Assembly (NCBI GenBank): GCA_902788505.1
Contig: CADAKH010000010.1
Span: 62,001 to 126,000, forward strand
DNA: 64,000 nucleotides
Reading direction: 5' to 3'
Source of the DNA: Oscillospiraceae bacterium
Lineage (GTDB): Bacteria; Bacillota; Clostridia; Saccharofermentanales; Saccharofermentanaceae
Shown here: in pieces, positions 37,715 through 47,634 of the stretch
Layout: the number at the start of each line of letters is the position of its first letter
Position numbering within the stretch: position 1 is the stretch's first letter
Made by a program: the position numbers and the translations under genes
Notes under the pieces: model-generated
The model's input: only the letters and a program-made list of their open reading frames with translations
What the model was told of the DNA's origin: nothing
Databases searched by the model: none

Positions 37715-38323
37715 ATGGCTATAAATTACGGAAAAATAAGACATTTAATGACTTGCGGATCCATAAAGGATCTGCCCGATGACAAACTTCCTGAGATCGT
37801 TCTCGCAGGACGCTCAAATGTCGGAAAGTCTTCTCTGGTCAATGCTTTGGGAAGCAACAGGAAACTTGCAAGAGTATCTCAGACACCGGGCAAGACTCAG
37901 CAGATCATATATTTTGACATGGACGGCCAAGCTATCCTTGCAGATCTTCCGGGCTACGGATTCTCGAAAGCATCCAAAGACAAGTCCAGAGGCTTTTCCG
38001 AGCTTTGCGATAACTATTTCAGAGTCAGAAAAGGCATAGATCTCGTGCTTTTGCTCATAGATATCAGGCACGAACCTTCCAATGACGATATAGGGATGCT
38101 GAATTTCCTTAACAGTGCTGATCTTCCCTATTTTCTTGTGTTTACCAAATGCGACAAGCTCTCTGCCCAGCAGGTCAGAAAACAATTGCAGATGATGTCA
38201 AATTGTCTTGATTTCAAAGAGGATGCAAGGGTTTTCGCGGTTTCGAGCAGTGAGACCAATCCGCAAAAATCAGGAATAAATGATTTAAAGCAGGCTATCT
38301 CCGATGAGGTATGCAAAGATTGA
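37715..38323 (+). CDS. engB: Ribosome biogenesis GTPase YsxC/EngB
   Basis: An essential GTPase needed for assembly of the large ribosomal subunit. The 202-residue protein has G1 GRSNVGKSSL, G2 area TPGKTQ, G3 LADLPGYGF, G4 FTKCDKL and G5 SSET. The ATG at 37715 (MAINYGKIRH) gives the family length; the reading from 37616 would extend across the ACCGAC repeat element and is rejected. It opens the only long rightward block of the window, divergent from comEC. Confidence 0.95.
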   Translation: MAINYGKIRHLMTCGSIKDLPDDKLPEIVLAGRSNVGKSSLVNALGSNRKLARVSQTPGKTQQIIYFDMDGQAILADLPGYGFSKASKDKSRGFSELCDNYFRVRKGIDLVLLLIDIRHEPSNDDIGMLNFLNSADLPYFLVFTKCDKLSAQQVRKQLQMMSNCLDFKEDARVFAVSSSETNPQKSGINDLKQAISDEVCKD

Positions 38324-38431
38324 ACATAATTTTATAAACTTTTCGTGCATTTTTTTACATATATTCACTTTGAATTGTTTTGTTACTCCGATATCATTTA
38401 ATTAACTTTTATTGGAGGGGTTCGAGCGGCC

Positions 38432-39640
38432 ATGAGCGACTTATATGTCAATACAGGCTACAAGGATACATATTTGGCACCTTTCGGCCCTATTGGCATA
38501 ATTGCACACACTTCCAACAAGGCATTTGTTAAGCAGGTTTCTGACGTACTCTCCTCCAAGAGAAAGATCCGTGCGCAAAGACCCGGAAACAAGTATGCAA
38601 ACGACCCCGGATACTCCCGTGAGAACTATATAATCGACTCTGAACTCGTAAGATTCCAGACAGGAGAAGGCAAATTCTCCATTCTCGAAAGTGTCAGAGG
38701 ACATGATATTTATGTAATTACCGATGTCCTTTCCAGAAATATGGATATCGATCTTATCGAAGGCACACAGGTCATCTCACCTGACGACCAGTATATGGAT
38801 CTTTTGAGGATAATTTCCGTACTTAAGGGGAAAGCTAAGAGAGTTAATGTCATCATGCCTTTCGTTTACGAAGGCAGACGCGAAAAACTCGACTCACACA
38901 GAGAATCCTACGATTGCGCCGATATGCTCAAGAAGCTCTATAAACTCGGTGTATCCAATCTCATTGTTTTCGATCCCCACGATGCCAGAATCGCAAATGC
39001 GGTTCCTCTTATGTCTATCGAGATGCCCCGCTGCCAGTTCAAGATGACATCCACTCTCCTGAACCGCTTCGGCTCAATAAAGATGGATAAAGATTCCACG
39101 CTCGTGGTAAGTCCTGATGAATCAGGCATATCACGGGCTATTTTTTACTCTTCACATTTAAATCTCCCTTTAAGCTTCTTCTACCGCTATTACTCCAATC
39201 AGGGCGGCCAGGTCGTAAAGGGATTTAAATATCTCGGTGATGATGTCACAGGCAAGGATATCCTCCTGATAGACGACATGATCAATTCCGGCGAGACCAT
39301 GATCCGCACGGCAAACAAACTTAAGAACAACGGCGCTAAGGACATTTACTGCCTTGCACCGTTCGCCCTCTTCACCAACGGGCTCGAAATTTTCGATAAA
39401 GCTTATGCAGACGGGATCTTCAAGTGCATCTGCACCACAAATCTTATTTATGCCCCTGATGAACTGAGGTCACGCGACTGGTATCTGTCCGCGGACATGA
39501 TCCCTTATGTCGCAAGAATTATCGACGCACTTAATTCTGACGAATCCATATACGACCTAATCAACTCGACGGCAAGACTTCAGGATCTTGCGAGCCAGAT
39601 AAGACTCGGAGAGGTTTTCGATGAATTTAATGAAGTATAA
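38432..39640 (+). CDS. Ribose-phosphate pyrophosphokinase, long form, copy 1
   Basis: A PRPP synthetase, which transfers pyrophosphate from ATP to ribose 5-phosphate. At 402 residues it is about 85 longer than the classical enzyme, with extra residues at the N-terminus and around residues 210-260. Recognisable parts are TGEGKFSILESVRGHDIY, PFVYEGRREK at the ATP site, FDPHDARIANAVP and the PRPP loop DILLIDDMINSGETM (about 275-290). GGAGGGG precedes the ATG. A paralogue follows 36 bases downstream. Confidence 0.87.
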   Translation: MSDLYVNTGYKDTYLAPFGPIGIIAHTSNKAFVKQVSDVLSSKRKIRAQRPGNKYANDPGYSRENYIIDSELVRFQTGEGKFSILESVRGHDIYVITDVLSRNMDIDLIEGTQVISPDDQYMDLLRIISVLKGKAKRVNVIMPFVYEGRREKLDSHRESYDCADMLKKLYKLGVSNLIVFDPHDARIANAVPLMSIEMPRCQFKMTSTLLNRFGSIKMDKDSTLVVSPDESGISRAIFYSSHLNLPLSFFYRYYSNQGGQVVKGFKYLGDDVTGKDILLIDDMINSGETMIRTANKLKNNGAKDIYCLAPFALFTNGLEIFDKAYADGIFKCICTTNLIYAPDELRSRDWYLSADMIPYVARIIDALNSDESIYDLINSTARLQDLASQIRLGEVFDEFNEV

Positions 39641-39676
39641 AGAAACAAATAAAGGCATGAAAGGCAGGCTGCAATT

Positions 39677-40882
39677 ATGACATCAGCATCTGACGAAAAA
39701 GCATACTCCCGCTACGACCAATACGGCGACAACCCCATGGCGCCGGTAGGACCTATCGGACTTATTGCACTCAGGGGCAGCGAAGACTTCACTGAGAAAG
39801 TCAACTTCTACCTCAACAAGAGACGTAATGAGTATCAGAAAGAGCAGATCGTAAATACTTATCCCGGATTCTTCAGAGAGGATTACAGGATCCCCGTTGA
39901 GAACGCAAGATTCTCATCCGGAGAAGGTAAAGCTGTCGTAAAAAATACCGTAAGAGGCCATGATCTCTATCTTGTAAGCGATGTCATGAACTGTTCCTGC
40001 ACTTACAAGATGTTCGGCACAGACAACCGCATGAGTCCTGACGATCACTATCAGGATCTTAAGCGAGTCATCCTCGCATGCTCCGGTAAATCAAGAAGAA
40101 TCAATGTCATCATGCCTTTCCTTTATGAGAGCCGTCAGCACAAGAGAAATGCCAGAGAGTCACTGGACTGCGCTTTCGCTCTCGAAGAGCTCTATGAACT
40201 CGGTGTAGCAAACATCATCACTTTCGATGCACACGACGAGAGAGTTGCAAACGCTATCCCTCTTGCCGGCTTCGAGAGCCTTCCTACAACATATCAGATC
40301 ATCAAGGAAATGTACCGCCAGGTACCTGACCTCTCATTCTCGAGCGGCAAGTTCATGATCATCTCACCTGATGAAGGCGGTATTGGCAGAGCAATGTACT
40401 ATGCTTCGATCCTCGGTGTCCCTCTCGGAACATTCTACAAGAGGAGAGACTACACAAGAGTCGTCGACGGCAGAAACCCGATCGTTGCTCACGAGTTCCT
40501 CGGCGAATCCGTTGAAGGGATGGACATCCTCATCGTAGATGACATGATCTCCTCCGGAGATTCCATGATCGACATCGCAAGAGAGATGAAGGAGCGCGGC
40601 GCGAGAAAAGTATTCTGCGCTGTTACTTTCGCACTCTTCACAGAAGGTATCGACAATTTTAACGCAGCATACGAAGACGGCGTAATCGACAAGGTATTCG
40701 GCACAAACCTTATCTACAGAAGACCTGAACTCTTACAGGCTCCATGGTTTGCAGATGTTAACCTCTGCAAGTTTGTAGCACTCCTGATCGATGCCATCAA
40801 CCACGATGCTTCACTTTCAAGTCTTATCAATCCTACAGAGAAGATCAAACGTCTCCTCAAGGAAAAAGAAGGTATCGGCTGA
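39677..40882 (+). CDS. Ribose-phosphate pyrophosphokinase, long form, copy 2
   Basis: The second of two tandem 400-residue PRPP synthetase paralogues. It shares the layout of copy 1: SSGEGKAVVKNTVRGHDLY, PFLYESRQHK, FDAHDERVANAIP and the PRPP loop DILIVDDMISSGDSM (about 281-296). The two copies differ across most of their length, so the duplication is old. Two possibilities are a hetero-oligomer or one catalytic and one regulatory subunit. It is followed after two bases by a small membrane protein gene. Confidence 0.87.
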   Translation: MTSASDEKAYSRYDQYGDNPMAPVGPIGLIALRGSEDFTEKVNFYLNKRRNEYQKEQIVNTYPGFFREDYRIPVENARFSSGEGKAVVKNTVRGHDLYLVSDVMNCSCTYKMFGTDNRMSPDDHYQDLKRVILACSGKSRRINVIMPFLYESRQHKRNARESLDCAFALEELYELGVANIITFDAHDERVANAIPLAGFESLPTTYQIIKEMYRQVPDLSFSSGKFMIISPDEGGIGRAMYYASILGVPLGTFYKRRDYTRVVDGRNPIVAHEFLGESVEGMDILIVDDMISSGDSMIDIAREMKERGARKVFCAVTFALFTEGIDNFNAAYEDGVIDKVFGTNLIYRRPELLQAPWFADVNLCKFVALLIDAINHDASLSSLINPTEKIKRLLKEKEGIG

Positions 40883-40884
40883 TA

Positions 40885-41292
40885 ATGGCTAATACTTCGA
40901 GGTCACGTTCAGGTTCCTCAAGGAGCTCCAAGAGCAGCACTGCGAAAAGGACTTCGCGTTCCAATTCAACGCGTTCGGGTTCGACTCGCTCAAATGCTTC
41001 ACGCTCCGCTTCAAGAAGGACTGAGGTACCTCAGGAGACAGGATCCGGTTTTGCCGATGCTTTTAAAAAGTTCGCTTCAACAAGAGCTGCAATGCCGCTC
41101 ATCTTTCTGGGCGCAGTATTACTGATCGTCGGACTCGACCTTCTTATCAGCTGGAACAAATATGAGATGTTCTTTAAGATTCTCGGCATCGAGGTGCTTC
41201 TCGCTGTAATCGTTTGGGTCGTACTTACCCTTGTTTTCTCAGGGAAAAAGAATAAAGATACGGACGGCGAACCTTCAGAAGACGAGGTGTAA
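40885..41292 (+). CDS. Membrane protein with an Arg/Ser-rich N-terminus
   Basis: A 135-residue protein whose first 45 residues are almost only Ser, Arg, Thr, Asn and Lys (SRSRSGSSRSSKSS and similar), giving a strongly basic cytoplasmic arm. Two transmembrane helices follow (about 70-88 and 97-116), then an acidic tail (TDGEPSEDEV). I know no family for it. It starts two bases after the second PRPP synthetase and ends three bases before rqcH, so it is tightly coupled to both. Confidence 0.72.
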   Translation: MANTSRSRSGSSRSSKSSTAKRTSRSNSTRSGSTRSNASRSASRRTEVPQETGSGFADAFKKFASTRAAMPLIFLGAVLLIVGLDLLISWNKYEMFFKILGIEVLLAVIVWVVLTLVFSGKKNKDTDGEPSEDEV

Positions 41293-41295
41293 ACC

Positions 41296-43224
41296 TTGAC
41301 TCTCGACGGCATTACCTGTCAGCTCCTTTCAGACGAGCTAAACAAAGAACTTGAAGGCAAGCGTGTAGACAAGATCTACATGCCTGACAAACATACAGTT
41401 ATTCTCCACATAAGATCTACCGGCGGATACCAGAAGCTCCTGATATCTATAGATCCCGGTGCCCCCAGGATCTGTTTTGCCGAAAACACCATAGAGAATC
41501 CTTCCATACCTCCCTCATTCTGCATGCTGCTGAGAAAATATCTGGCGGGCTCCAGGATCGAGAGCATAACAAATCCCGGATATGAAAGGATCATCGAGAT
41601 CACCGTAACCAAATACGATGAACTTAAAGACAGAAAGACTTACACGCTTATTGTTGAATTAATGGGACGGTTCTCAAATCTTGTCCTGATAAACGAAGGC
41701 AGAAAGATACTTGATTCGGCTATCCATGTTGATTTCTCCGTGTCTCGTGTCAGAGAAGTCATGCCTGCCCGTGTTTATGAATATCCGCCGGCACAGGATA
41801 AGCTCGTGCCAGAAAAGGCTTTGGAGACTGCTTTGAATGGCGATCTCCCGATTCTTGATACCGAGCTCTCACGTCCGGTCGCCAAAGCACTTGTAGGATC
41901 TGTCAAAGGTCTCTCCCCAATTCTTGCTGCATACATAACCGACAAAGCCGATATCGATGACAGAAAGACTCTTTCGATGCTGTCTTCTGAAGAAAAGGAA
42001 CGTCTGAACCATATCACCAGTGAATTCTTAAGATCGATCGTTGAAAGAACTTATACACCTTATGTCTTCTATGGAGAAACAGGCGAACCCGAAGATGCTT
42101 CGATAGTCGGAATAAAGGGCTATGCAAAAGCAAAACAGGTATCTTCGATCTCAGAAGCGATCGACACGTGCTATGAAGCAAGGGATTCAAGACTGATTCT
42201 GGATAAAGGCCGCGACAGATTAAGCCAGATAATCGGGAGCGCCCTTGCAAGGATCGTCAAGAAAAGAGAGATCCACGAACAGGACTTCGAAGAAGGTCAA
42301 AAAGCTGATGCTTTGAAGCATTCGGGCGACCTGATCCTCACCTACAAGTATCTGATAAAACAGGGCGATTCAAGTGTCACGCTAACAGACTATACGACTG
42401 AACCGCAAAAAGATATAACCATACCTCTCAATCCTACGCTCGATGCTTCCGGCAATGCACAGGAATACTACAAGCGTTTCCATAAGGCAAAGAGAAAAAT
42501 GGAACTTGCAGAAAACTATCTCAAAGAAGATGAGATGGCTGCCCGTTATCTCCGTTCACTGACTGCGGCAGTCAATGCTGCAACATGCCTTGAAGATCTC
42601 CAGGCGATAAACGAAGAGATAAAGGCCGAGATCACGGGTGATTCGGGATTCAAAAAGAGCCAATCCAAAAACAATAACCAGAATAAAGGCGACCCGAACA
42701 AGATGGTCGGCGTATCGAAGTCCGGAAAGGCATCTTCAAGAGCTTTAAGAGAAGCTGCGAAAAGAGCCGGCATGGGCAAAGGAAACAAGGATAAGAACAA
42801 GGAAAAAGCCCTTCCCTGCCGACATTACATGACATCCGACGGCTATGAGATCCTTGCAGGAAGAAACAACATCCAGAACGAGCAGCTCACCTTCCATACG
42901 GCTTCCAGACGCGACTGGTGGTTCCATGTAAAAGGGCTTCCCGGAACACATGTAATCCTAAAAACAAAGCCTAATGAAGAGATGCCTTCTGATAATGCTG
43001 TTCTTGAAGCTGCAAGCCTTGCCGCATTCTTTTCGAAAGCAATAATACTTGAAGAGCATATGACATCCGGCGATTCAAAGCCCGGCCAGCTCAAAGCCGA
43101 AGTCGATTACTGCCCCGTCTCACATGTAAAAAAGATACCGGGAGCAAAGCCCGGCATGGTAATCTACGAAGGTTATTATTCAGTTCTCGTCGAAGCCAAA
43201 GAACCTCATTCGAAAGATTTATAG
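41296..43224 (+). CDS. rqcH: Ribosome quality control protein RqcH (NFACT family)
   Basis: RqcH binds stalled 50S-peptidyl-tRNA complexes and recruits tRNA-Ala to add C-terminal Ala tails. The 642-residue protein starts MTLDGITCQLLSDELN (NFACT-N), passes through a HhH region and a coiled-coil middle, and ends in the NFACT-R domain with RRDWWFHVKGLPGTHVIL. It uses a TTG start (41296) with GAGGTG eight bases upstream. Its 3' end overlaps convergent queH by 19 bases. Confidence 0.95.
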   Translation: MTLDGITCQLLSDELNKELEGKRVDKIYMPDKHTVILHIRSTGGYQKLLISIDPGAPRICFAENTIENPSIPPSFCMLLRKYLAGSRIESITNPGYERIIEITVTKYDELKDRKTYTLIVELMGRFSNLVLINEGRKILDSAIHVDFSVSRVREVMPARVYEYPPAQDKLVPEKALETALNGDLPILDTELSRPVAKALVGSVKGLSPILAAYITDKADIDDRKTLSMLSSEEKERLNHITSEFLRSIVERTYTPYVFYGETGEPEDASIVGIKGYAKAKQVSSISEAIDTCYEARDSRLILDKGRDRLSQIIGSALARIVKKREIHEQDFEEGQKADALKHSGDLILTYKYLIKQGDSSVTLTDYTTEPQKDITIPLNPTLDASGNAQEYYKRFHKAKRKMELAENYLKEDEMAARYLRSLTAAVNAATCLEDLQAINEEIKAEITGDSGFKKSQSKNNNQNKGDPNKMVGVSKSGKASSRALREAAKRAGMGKGNKDKNKEKALPCRHYMTSDGYEILAGRNNIQNEQLTFHTASRRDWWFHVKGLPGTHVILKTKPNEEMPSDNAVLEAASLAAFFSKAIILEEHMTSGDSKPGQLKAEVDYCPVSHVKKIPGAKPGMVIYEGYYSVLVEAKEPHSKDL

Positions 43225-43766
43225 ATCTTGTCCCTGAACTTGGATTCCTCCAAAGAGAAGATGCATCCGCAGTATTTCTGCCTGTAAAGGCCGATCTCTC
43301 TTGCCATGTCCTGCCCCTGACGAAAACCCGGACGGAAGTCGATATAATCAAACTTCACTCCGTATTTAGAAGCTTTCATATCGCTTATCTGAGCGATCTT
43401 GTCGTGCTGCTGATACGGACTTACAAGAAGCGTTGTACAGAAAGATTCGTAACCGTTCTCAGATGCGAACTTAGCGACATATTCCATTCTGATGTCGTAG
43501 CACATATCACATCTTGAAGCAAACTCTTCAAGATACTTCTTGGAAATCCAATATTCTTCCATGCACTTATCGCCTTCAGATATCAGTCTGAAACCGTAGT
43601 GATCACATGCTTTTGCAAGATTCTCATGACGTCTGTCAAATTCAAACTGAGGCTGGATATTCGGGTTATACCAGAAGCAGTCCAGGTCACGGCCTTCTGT
43701 CTTCAGAAGATCCAGAGGATACATGGCGCAGGGACCACAGCAGCAATGAAGGAGCATCTTCCCCAT
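43206..43766 (-). CDS. queH: Epoxyqueuosine reductase QueH
   Basis: Reduces epoxyqueuosine to queuosine in tRNA wobble position 34, as a non-homologous alternative to QueG. The 186-residue protein shows the metal and cluster Cys motifs HCCCGPCAMYP at the N-terminus, RCDMCYDIRM near residue 88, and KYCGCIFS near the C-terminus, with VSPYQQHDKI between. Its ATG overlaps the ruvB stop by one base. No other queuosine genes are in the window. Confidence 0.93.
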   Translation of the reverse strand: MGKMLLHCCCGPCAMYPLDLLKTEGRDLDCFWYNPNIQPQFEFDRRHENLAKACDHYGFRLISEGDKCMEEYWISKKYLEEFASRCDMCYDIRMEYVAKFASENGYESFCTTLLVSPYQQHDKIAQISDMKASKYGVKFDYIDFRPGFRQGQDMAREIGLYRQKYCGCIFSLEESKFRDKIYKSFE

Positions 43767-44890
43767 CAGTTGTTACCGCCATCCTTATTGGAGTTCTGCC
43801 AGTCCTCTATAGAGATATTCTCATATCTCGGAGCATTCTGTTCATTGCTCTTCATTCCAGCTATAAAAGACGGCGGAGGAGTCATGCCGAGATGCTCGAA
43901 AGCTCTTAATGTAAGCATTCTTCCTCTAGGTGTCTTATGAAGGAATCCGTTCTGGAGTAAGAAAGGCTCATAGACATCTTCAATAGTCACGGGATCTTCA
44001 CCCGTGCATGCAGCCAGAGTCTCAAGTCCTACAGGACCGCCCTTGAAAATATCGGCTATTGCAGTAAGCATCCTCCTGTCAACGGCATCAAGACCTATAT
44101 CGTCGATATCCAAAGCCTTAAGACCATAGTCGGATACCTCTTTATCGATCGTATCCTTATCAAGATAAGAGGCGAAGTCTCTCATACGCTTAAGAAGTCT
44201 GATCGCGATTCTGGGTGTGCCGCGGGACCTTGATGCAATATTCCTGAGACCTTCCTCATTGATAGCTATACCGAGAAGACCTGCATCACGCTTCAGGATC
44301 TGCATAAGATCTTCAGTCTCATATAATTCAAGGCGGTGAATCATGCCGAAACGGTCTCTTAAAGGAGCAGACAACATACCTGCTCTTGTAGTCGCACCGA
44401 CCAGAGTAAATCTTGGAAGATCAAGACGGACCGACCTTGCAGCAGGACCCTTGCCGATCATGAGATCAAGGCAGTAGTCTTCCATAGCAGGATAAAGGAC
44501 TTCTTCAACACTCTTATTAAGTCTGTGGATCTCATCGATAAAGAGAACTTCATTCTCATTCAGGTTTGTAAGGAGCGCTGCCAGATCACCGGCCTTCTCA
44601 ATAGAAGGACCTGTCGTGATATGCATGGCAACACCCATCTCTGATGCAATTATGCCCGCAAGAGTAGTCTTTCCTAATCCCGGAGGGCCGTATAAAAGAA
44701 CATGATCTAAAGCCTCGCCGCGCTTTTTGGCAGCATCGATAAAGATCTTGAGATTAGTCTTGACCTTGGTCTGACCGGAATAGTCTTCGAAAGTGACAGG
44801 CCTTAAAGCCTTCTCCTCCGTATCACCCGGCTGTCTGAGACGGCCTAAGACGCGCTCTTCCTCGTTCTCCTGTTCGTTAAAGTTCATCAT
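43766..44890 (-). CDS. ruvB: Holliday junction branch migration helicase RuvB
   Basis: The AAA+ motor that drives branch migration with RuvA. The 374-residue protein shows Walker [11 protein letters not shown], Walker [10 protein letters not shown], sensor 1 [10 protein letters not shown], sensor 2 [10 protein letters not shown] and the C-terminal winged helix ending TPRGR. It has a longer polar C-terminal tail than usual ([18 protein letters not shown]). Confidence 0.97.
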   Translation of the reverse strand: MMNFNEQENEEERVLGRLRQPGDTEEKALRPVTFEDYSGQTKVKTNLKIFIDAAKKRGEALDHVLLYGPPGLGKTTLAGIIASEMGVAMHITTGPSIEKAGDLAALLTNLNENEVLFIDEIHRLNKSVEEVLYPAMEDYCLDLMIGKGPAARSVRLDLPRFTLVGATTRAGMLSAPLRDRFGMIHRLELYETEDLMQILKRDAGLLGIAINEEGLRNIASRSRGTPRIAIRLLKRMRDFASYLDKDTIDKEVSDYGLKALDIDDIGLDAVDRRMLTAIADIFKGGPVGLETLAACTGEDPVTIEDVYEPFLLQNGFLHKTPRGRMLTLRAFEHLGMTPPPSFIAGMKSNEQNAPRYENISIEDWQNSNKDGGNN

Positions 44891-44905
44891 CTGTTATAAG
44901 ATCCC

Positions 44906-45532
44906 TTAAGAGAATTTCTTGCCTGCGGCTAACTTCAAAGCCTTGCGGATAAGGTCTTCAAGACCTATACCCTCCTCATAGGCAGCTGCAACAGCTTCTG
45001 CTGCCTCCTGGTCTTTATATCCTAACACAACCAAAGCTCCGACAGCATCCTGCATGACACCTGAATCAACACTTCCGGAGGCAGCAACGGGAACCCGGGA
45101 AATACTTGCCTGTGATGCACTTCCAAGCTGTGATTTGAGCTTGTCCTTGAGTTCAAGAATTATCCTTTCGGCTGTCTTCTTGCCAAGGCCTTTAACACCC
45201 GTAAGAAGAGCGATATTGCCGCTCATGACTGCTGCCGCGATCTGTTCGGCAGACAAAGAAGCACAGATAGTATGTGCAACCTTGGGTCCTATACCGCTGA
45301 CCGTAATGAGCTTTAAGAACATCTCCTTCTGATCTCTTGATGCAAAGCCGTAAAGAGAGATATCGTCCTCTCTTACACTCTGATAAAGCCATACGGTTAC
45401 CTCTTCACCGAATCCTCCGAGCTCTGCCGAGATACCGAGAGGACAGTTGATAAGATATCCGATTCCGTTGTTCTCTATAACGATCTGCTGGTCATCGCGG
45501 TCAGTGATAATGCCTTTGATATATGCGTACAT
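44906..45532 (-). CDS. ruvA: Holliday junction DNA-binding protein RuvA
   Basis: Binds four-way junctions and loads RuvB. The 208-residue protein has the N-terminal OB fold (MYAYIKGIITDRDDQQIVIE), two helix-hairpin-helix motifs (TVSGIGPKVA and GVKGLGKKTAERI) and the C-terminal RuvB-binding helical domain (MQDAVGALVVLGYKDQEA). It lies 15 bases upstream of ruvB. Confidence 0.97.
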   Translation of the reverse strand: MYAYIKGIITDRDDQQIVIENNGIGYLINCPLGISAELGGFGEEVTVWLYQSVREDDISLYGFASRDQKEMFLKLITVSGIGPKVAHTICASLSAEQIAAAVMSGNIALLTGVKGLGKKTAERIILELKDKLKSQLGSASQASISRVPVAASGSVDSGVMQDAVGALVVLGYKDQEAAEAVAAAYEEGIGLEDLIRKALKLAAGKKFS

Positions 45533-45574
45533 CTAATCTCTCCTAAAAACTGATAAAGATATTCTATCAATAAA

Positions 45575-46141
45575 TCAGATAAAACCCTCATTACGCTTCT
45601 GATATCCGTATCTGCCGTACTGATAACCCGATACGGCCTTTCCGGCAAATGCTATTCCCGTATTAGCCAATGTTATCGCAAGTGCCAGAGCATCTGCAGC
45701 ATCATCAGGCTTGGGGATCTCCTTAAGTCCTAAAATGGATTTGGTCATTATCTGAACTTGCTTCTTCTCTGCCTTGCCGTAGCCCGTGATAGCGAGCTTG
45801 ACCTGTCCCGGCGTAAATTCATATACTTCAACGCCTGCTCTGGCTGCTTCAACAAGAACAGCACCTCTTGCCTGAGCAGTACCGATAACAGTTGTGTGAT
45901 TATGTCCCATGAAGAGCTCCTCAATAGACATAAGGTCGGGCTTATACTGCTCTAACAGGAACCTGATCTTGTCATTGATGGCAAGAAGTCTTAACGGGAA
46001 ATCCACCCCTGCCTTAGTCTCAATAACACCGTAATCTATGACCTCAAACTTTGAACCGACCTTATCGATGATACCGTAACCCGTGATAGCATAGCCCGGG
46101 TCGATACCGATTATTCTCTTCTTAGCGGGTTCGTTAGCCAT
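45575..46141 (-). CDS. ruvC: Crossover junction endodeoxyribonuclease RuvC
   Basis: Resolves Holliday junctions. The 188-residue protein keeps the acidic catalytic set: Asp in IGIDPGYAITG, Glu in SIEELFMGHN, and the Asp pair in PDDAADALALAI. AGGAG precedes the ATG. It leads the ruvC-ruvA-ruvB-queH operon and has a promoter whose -35 box overlaps the stop codon of the upstream phosphorylase gene. Confidence 0.96.
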   Translation of the reverse strand: MANEPAKKRIIGIDPGYAITGYGIIDKVGSKFEVIDYGVIETKAGVDFPLRLLAINDKIRFLLEQYKPDLMSIEELFMGHNHTTVIGTAQARGAVLVEAARAGVEVYEFTPGQVKLAITGYGKAEKKQVQIMTKSILGLKEIPKPDDAADALALAITLANTGIAFAGKAVSGYQYGRYGYQKRNEGFI

Positions 46142-46173
46142 AGATCTCCTATACTATATAAACATTTGTTCGT

Positions 46174-46201
46174 ATTATACAGCAAAGTGACTTTAAATCA
46201 A
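46174..46201 (-). promoter_or_regulatory. Promoter of the ruvC operon
   Basis: On the minus strand TTGATT (46201-46196) and TATAAT (46179-46174) are spaced by 16 bases. The -35 box shares bases with the stop codon of the pyrimidine-nucleoside phosphorylase gene. Confidence 0.75.
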
Positions 46202-47523
46202 GAGATGACACCCAGGATGGAAGGAGTCTTCTCAGGCGGATTTGGGCCAACCTCATATGCTTCAAGAATAAGATCCATGACATCGTAAAGACGCTCTTCC
46301 GATATCTCACTTTTCAAGCCGTGATATAAGGCACAAAGCGAATCACCGCGCTCGACCCTGTCACCGACTTTGACAAAGAATCCTATGCCTGCACCGTAAT
46401 CGATGGCATCTGTCTTTTTAAGACGGCCGGCGCCCAGCAGAACAGAAGCCTGTCCTATCAGGTCAGTCCTGATGCTCTGTACATAACCTGCATCAGGAGA
46501 ATTAACATGCATGCAGTCGAAAGGCTCGTCCACATAAACCGGCACACCGGAAGGAGAAAGCCTTCCTCCCTGTGATGCGATAAGCTGCTTATACTTCTCA
46601 TAGCATGTGCCGTCAGCAAGTCTTGCCCTTATCTCATCTCTTAAAACATCAGGACTCATGCCGGCATCTTTTCCGGCGATCGTAATAAGGTGAAATGCCA
46701 GCTCGGTAACTACTTCGATAACGTCTTCCTCACCTCTGCCGGTTACGGTGTTAAAGACTTCCTGCATCTCAAGAATATTGCCGCAGAATCTTCCCAAAGG
46801 CTGATCCATATTTGTGATAACGGCAACAGTCTTACGGCCGGCAAGATTACCTATCTTGATCATGGCTTCGGCAAGCTCTTTTGCCATAGCATAATCTTTC
46901 ATGAAAGCGCCCGAACCGCATGTAACATCAAGGACGATGCCCTTGGCTCCGCCCGCGATCTTTTTGCTCATGATACTTGAAGCTATAAGCGGAATAGAAT
47001 CTACCGTGCCGGTAACGTCTCTTAATGAATAAAGGATCTTATCGGCAGGTGCCAGATCAGGTGTCTGACCGGATATTACCATTCCGGTCTGTTCGACGTA
47101 CTTTTCGAAATCATTGGTATCGACTTCAACATTGAATCCTTCGATTGATTCAAACTTATCAACCGTTCCGCCTGTAAATCCCAGACCTCTTCCGCTGAGC
47201 TTAACAACTTCAACGCCGAAAGATGCAATGAGAGGAAGCAGGACCGGTGTTATCTTGTCTCCTACACCGCCTGTACTGTGCTTATCTACTGCCACGCCTT
47301 TGATAAAGGGGAGTTCAAGCTGTTTGCCGGATGCTGCCATCTCAAGTGTGAGAGTCGTCATCTCGCGCTCATCCATGCCGTTTAGAACAATTGCCATAAG
47401 AAGAGCCGATGTCTGATAATCGGGAATACTGCCGTCAGTTACGCCCTGCACAAAGTACTTGATCTGTTCATCCGTAAGGCTCTGTCTGTCTCTCTTGGCA
47501 ATGATAATGTCACGCATGTTCAT
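46198..47523 (-). CDS. pdp: Pyrimidine-nucleoside phosphorylase
   Basis: Cleaves uridine, thymidine and deoxyuridine with phosphate into base and pentose 1-phosphate. The 441-residue protein has the family pattern KHSTGGVGDKITPVLLPL, the LSGRGLGFTGGT segment, DVTCGSGAFMKD and the C-terminal GDRVERGDSLCALYH domain. GGGGAGG lies upstream of the ATG. It is a single-gene unit, divergent from the Gfo/Idh/MocA gene. Confidence 0.94.
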   Translation of the reverse strand: MNMRDIIIAKRDRQSLTDEQIKYFVQGVTDGSIPDYQTSALLMAIVLNGMDEREMTTLTLEMAASGKQLELPFIKGVAVDKHSTGGVGDKITPVLLPLIASFGVEVVKLSGRGLGFTGGTVDKFESIEGFNVEVDTNDFEKYVEQTGMVISGQTPDLAPADKILYSLRDVTGTVDSIPLIASSIMSKKIAGGAKGIVLDVTCGSGAFMKDYAMAKELAEAMIKIGNLAGRKTVAVITNMDQPLGRFCGNILEMQEVFNTVTGRGEEDVIEVVTELAFHLITIAGKDAGMSPDVLRDEIRARLADGTCYEKYKQLIASQGGRLSPSGVPVYVDEPFDCMHVNSPDAGYVQSIRTDLIGQASVLLGAGRLKKTDAIDYGAGIGFFVKVGDRVERGDSLCALYHGLKSEISEERLYDVMDLILEAYEVGPNPPEKTPSILGVIS

Positions 47524-47634
47524 GGAAGAATACCTCCCCGTCAGATTCCATATATTGATATTATAATCATTAATAGTGCCAAATTTTCCTTTTGTGCTAA
47601 ACTATTTCAAATCAAAACCTTACGGAGGCTTTAA

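Noticed and set aside
43206-46173. PreQ1 riboswitch for queH
   Set aside because: queH overlaps ruvB by one base and the ruvC leader is short and shows no PreQ1 aptamer pattern.
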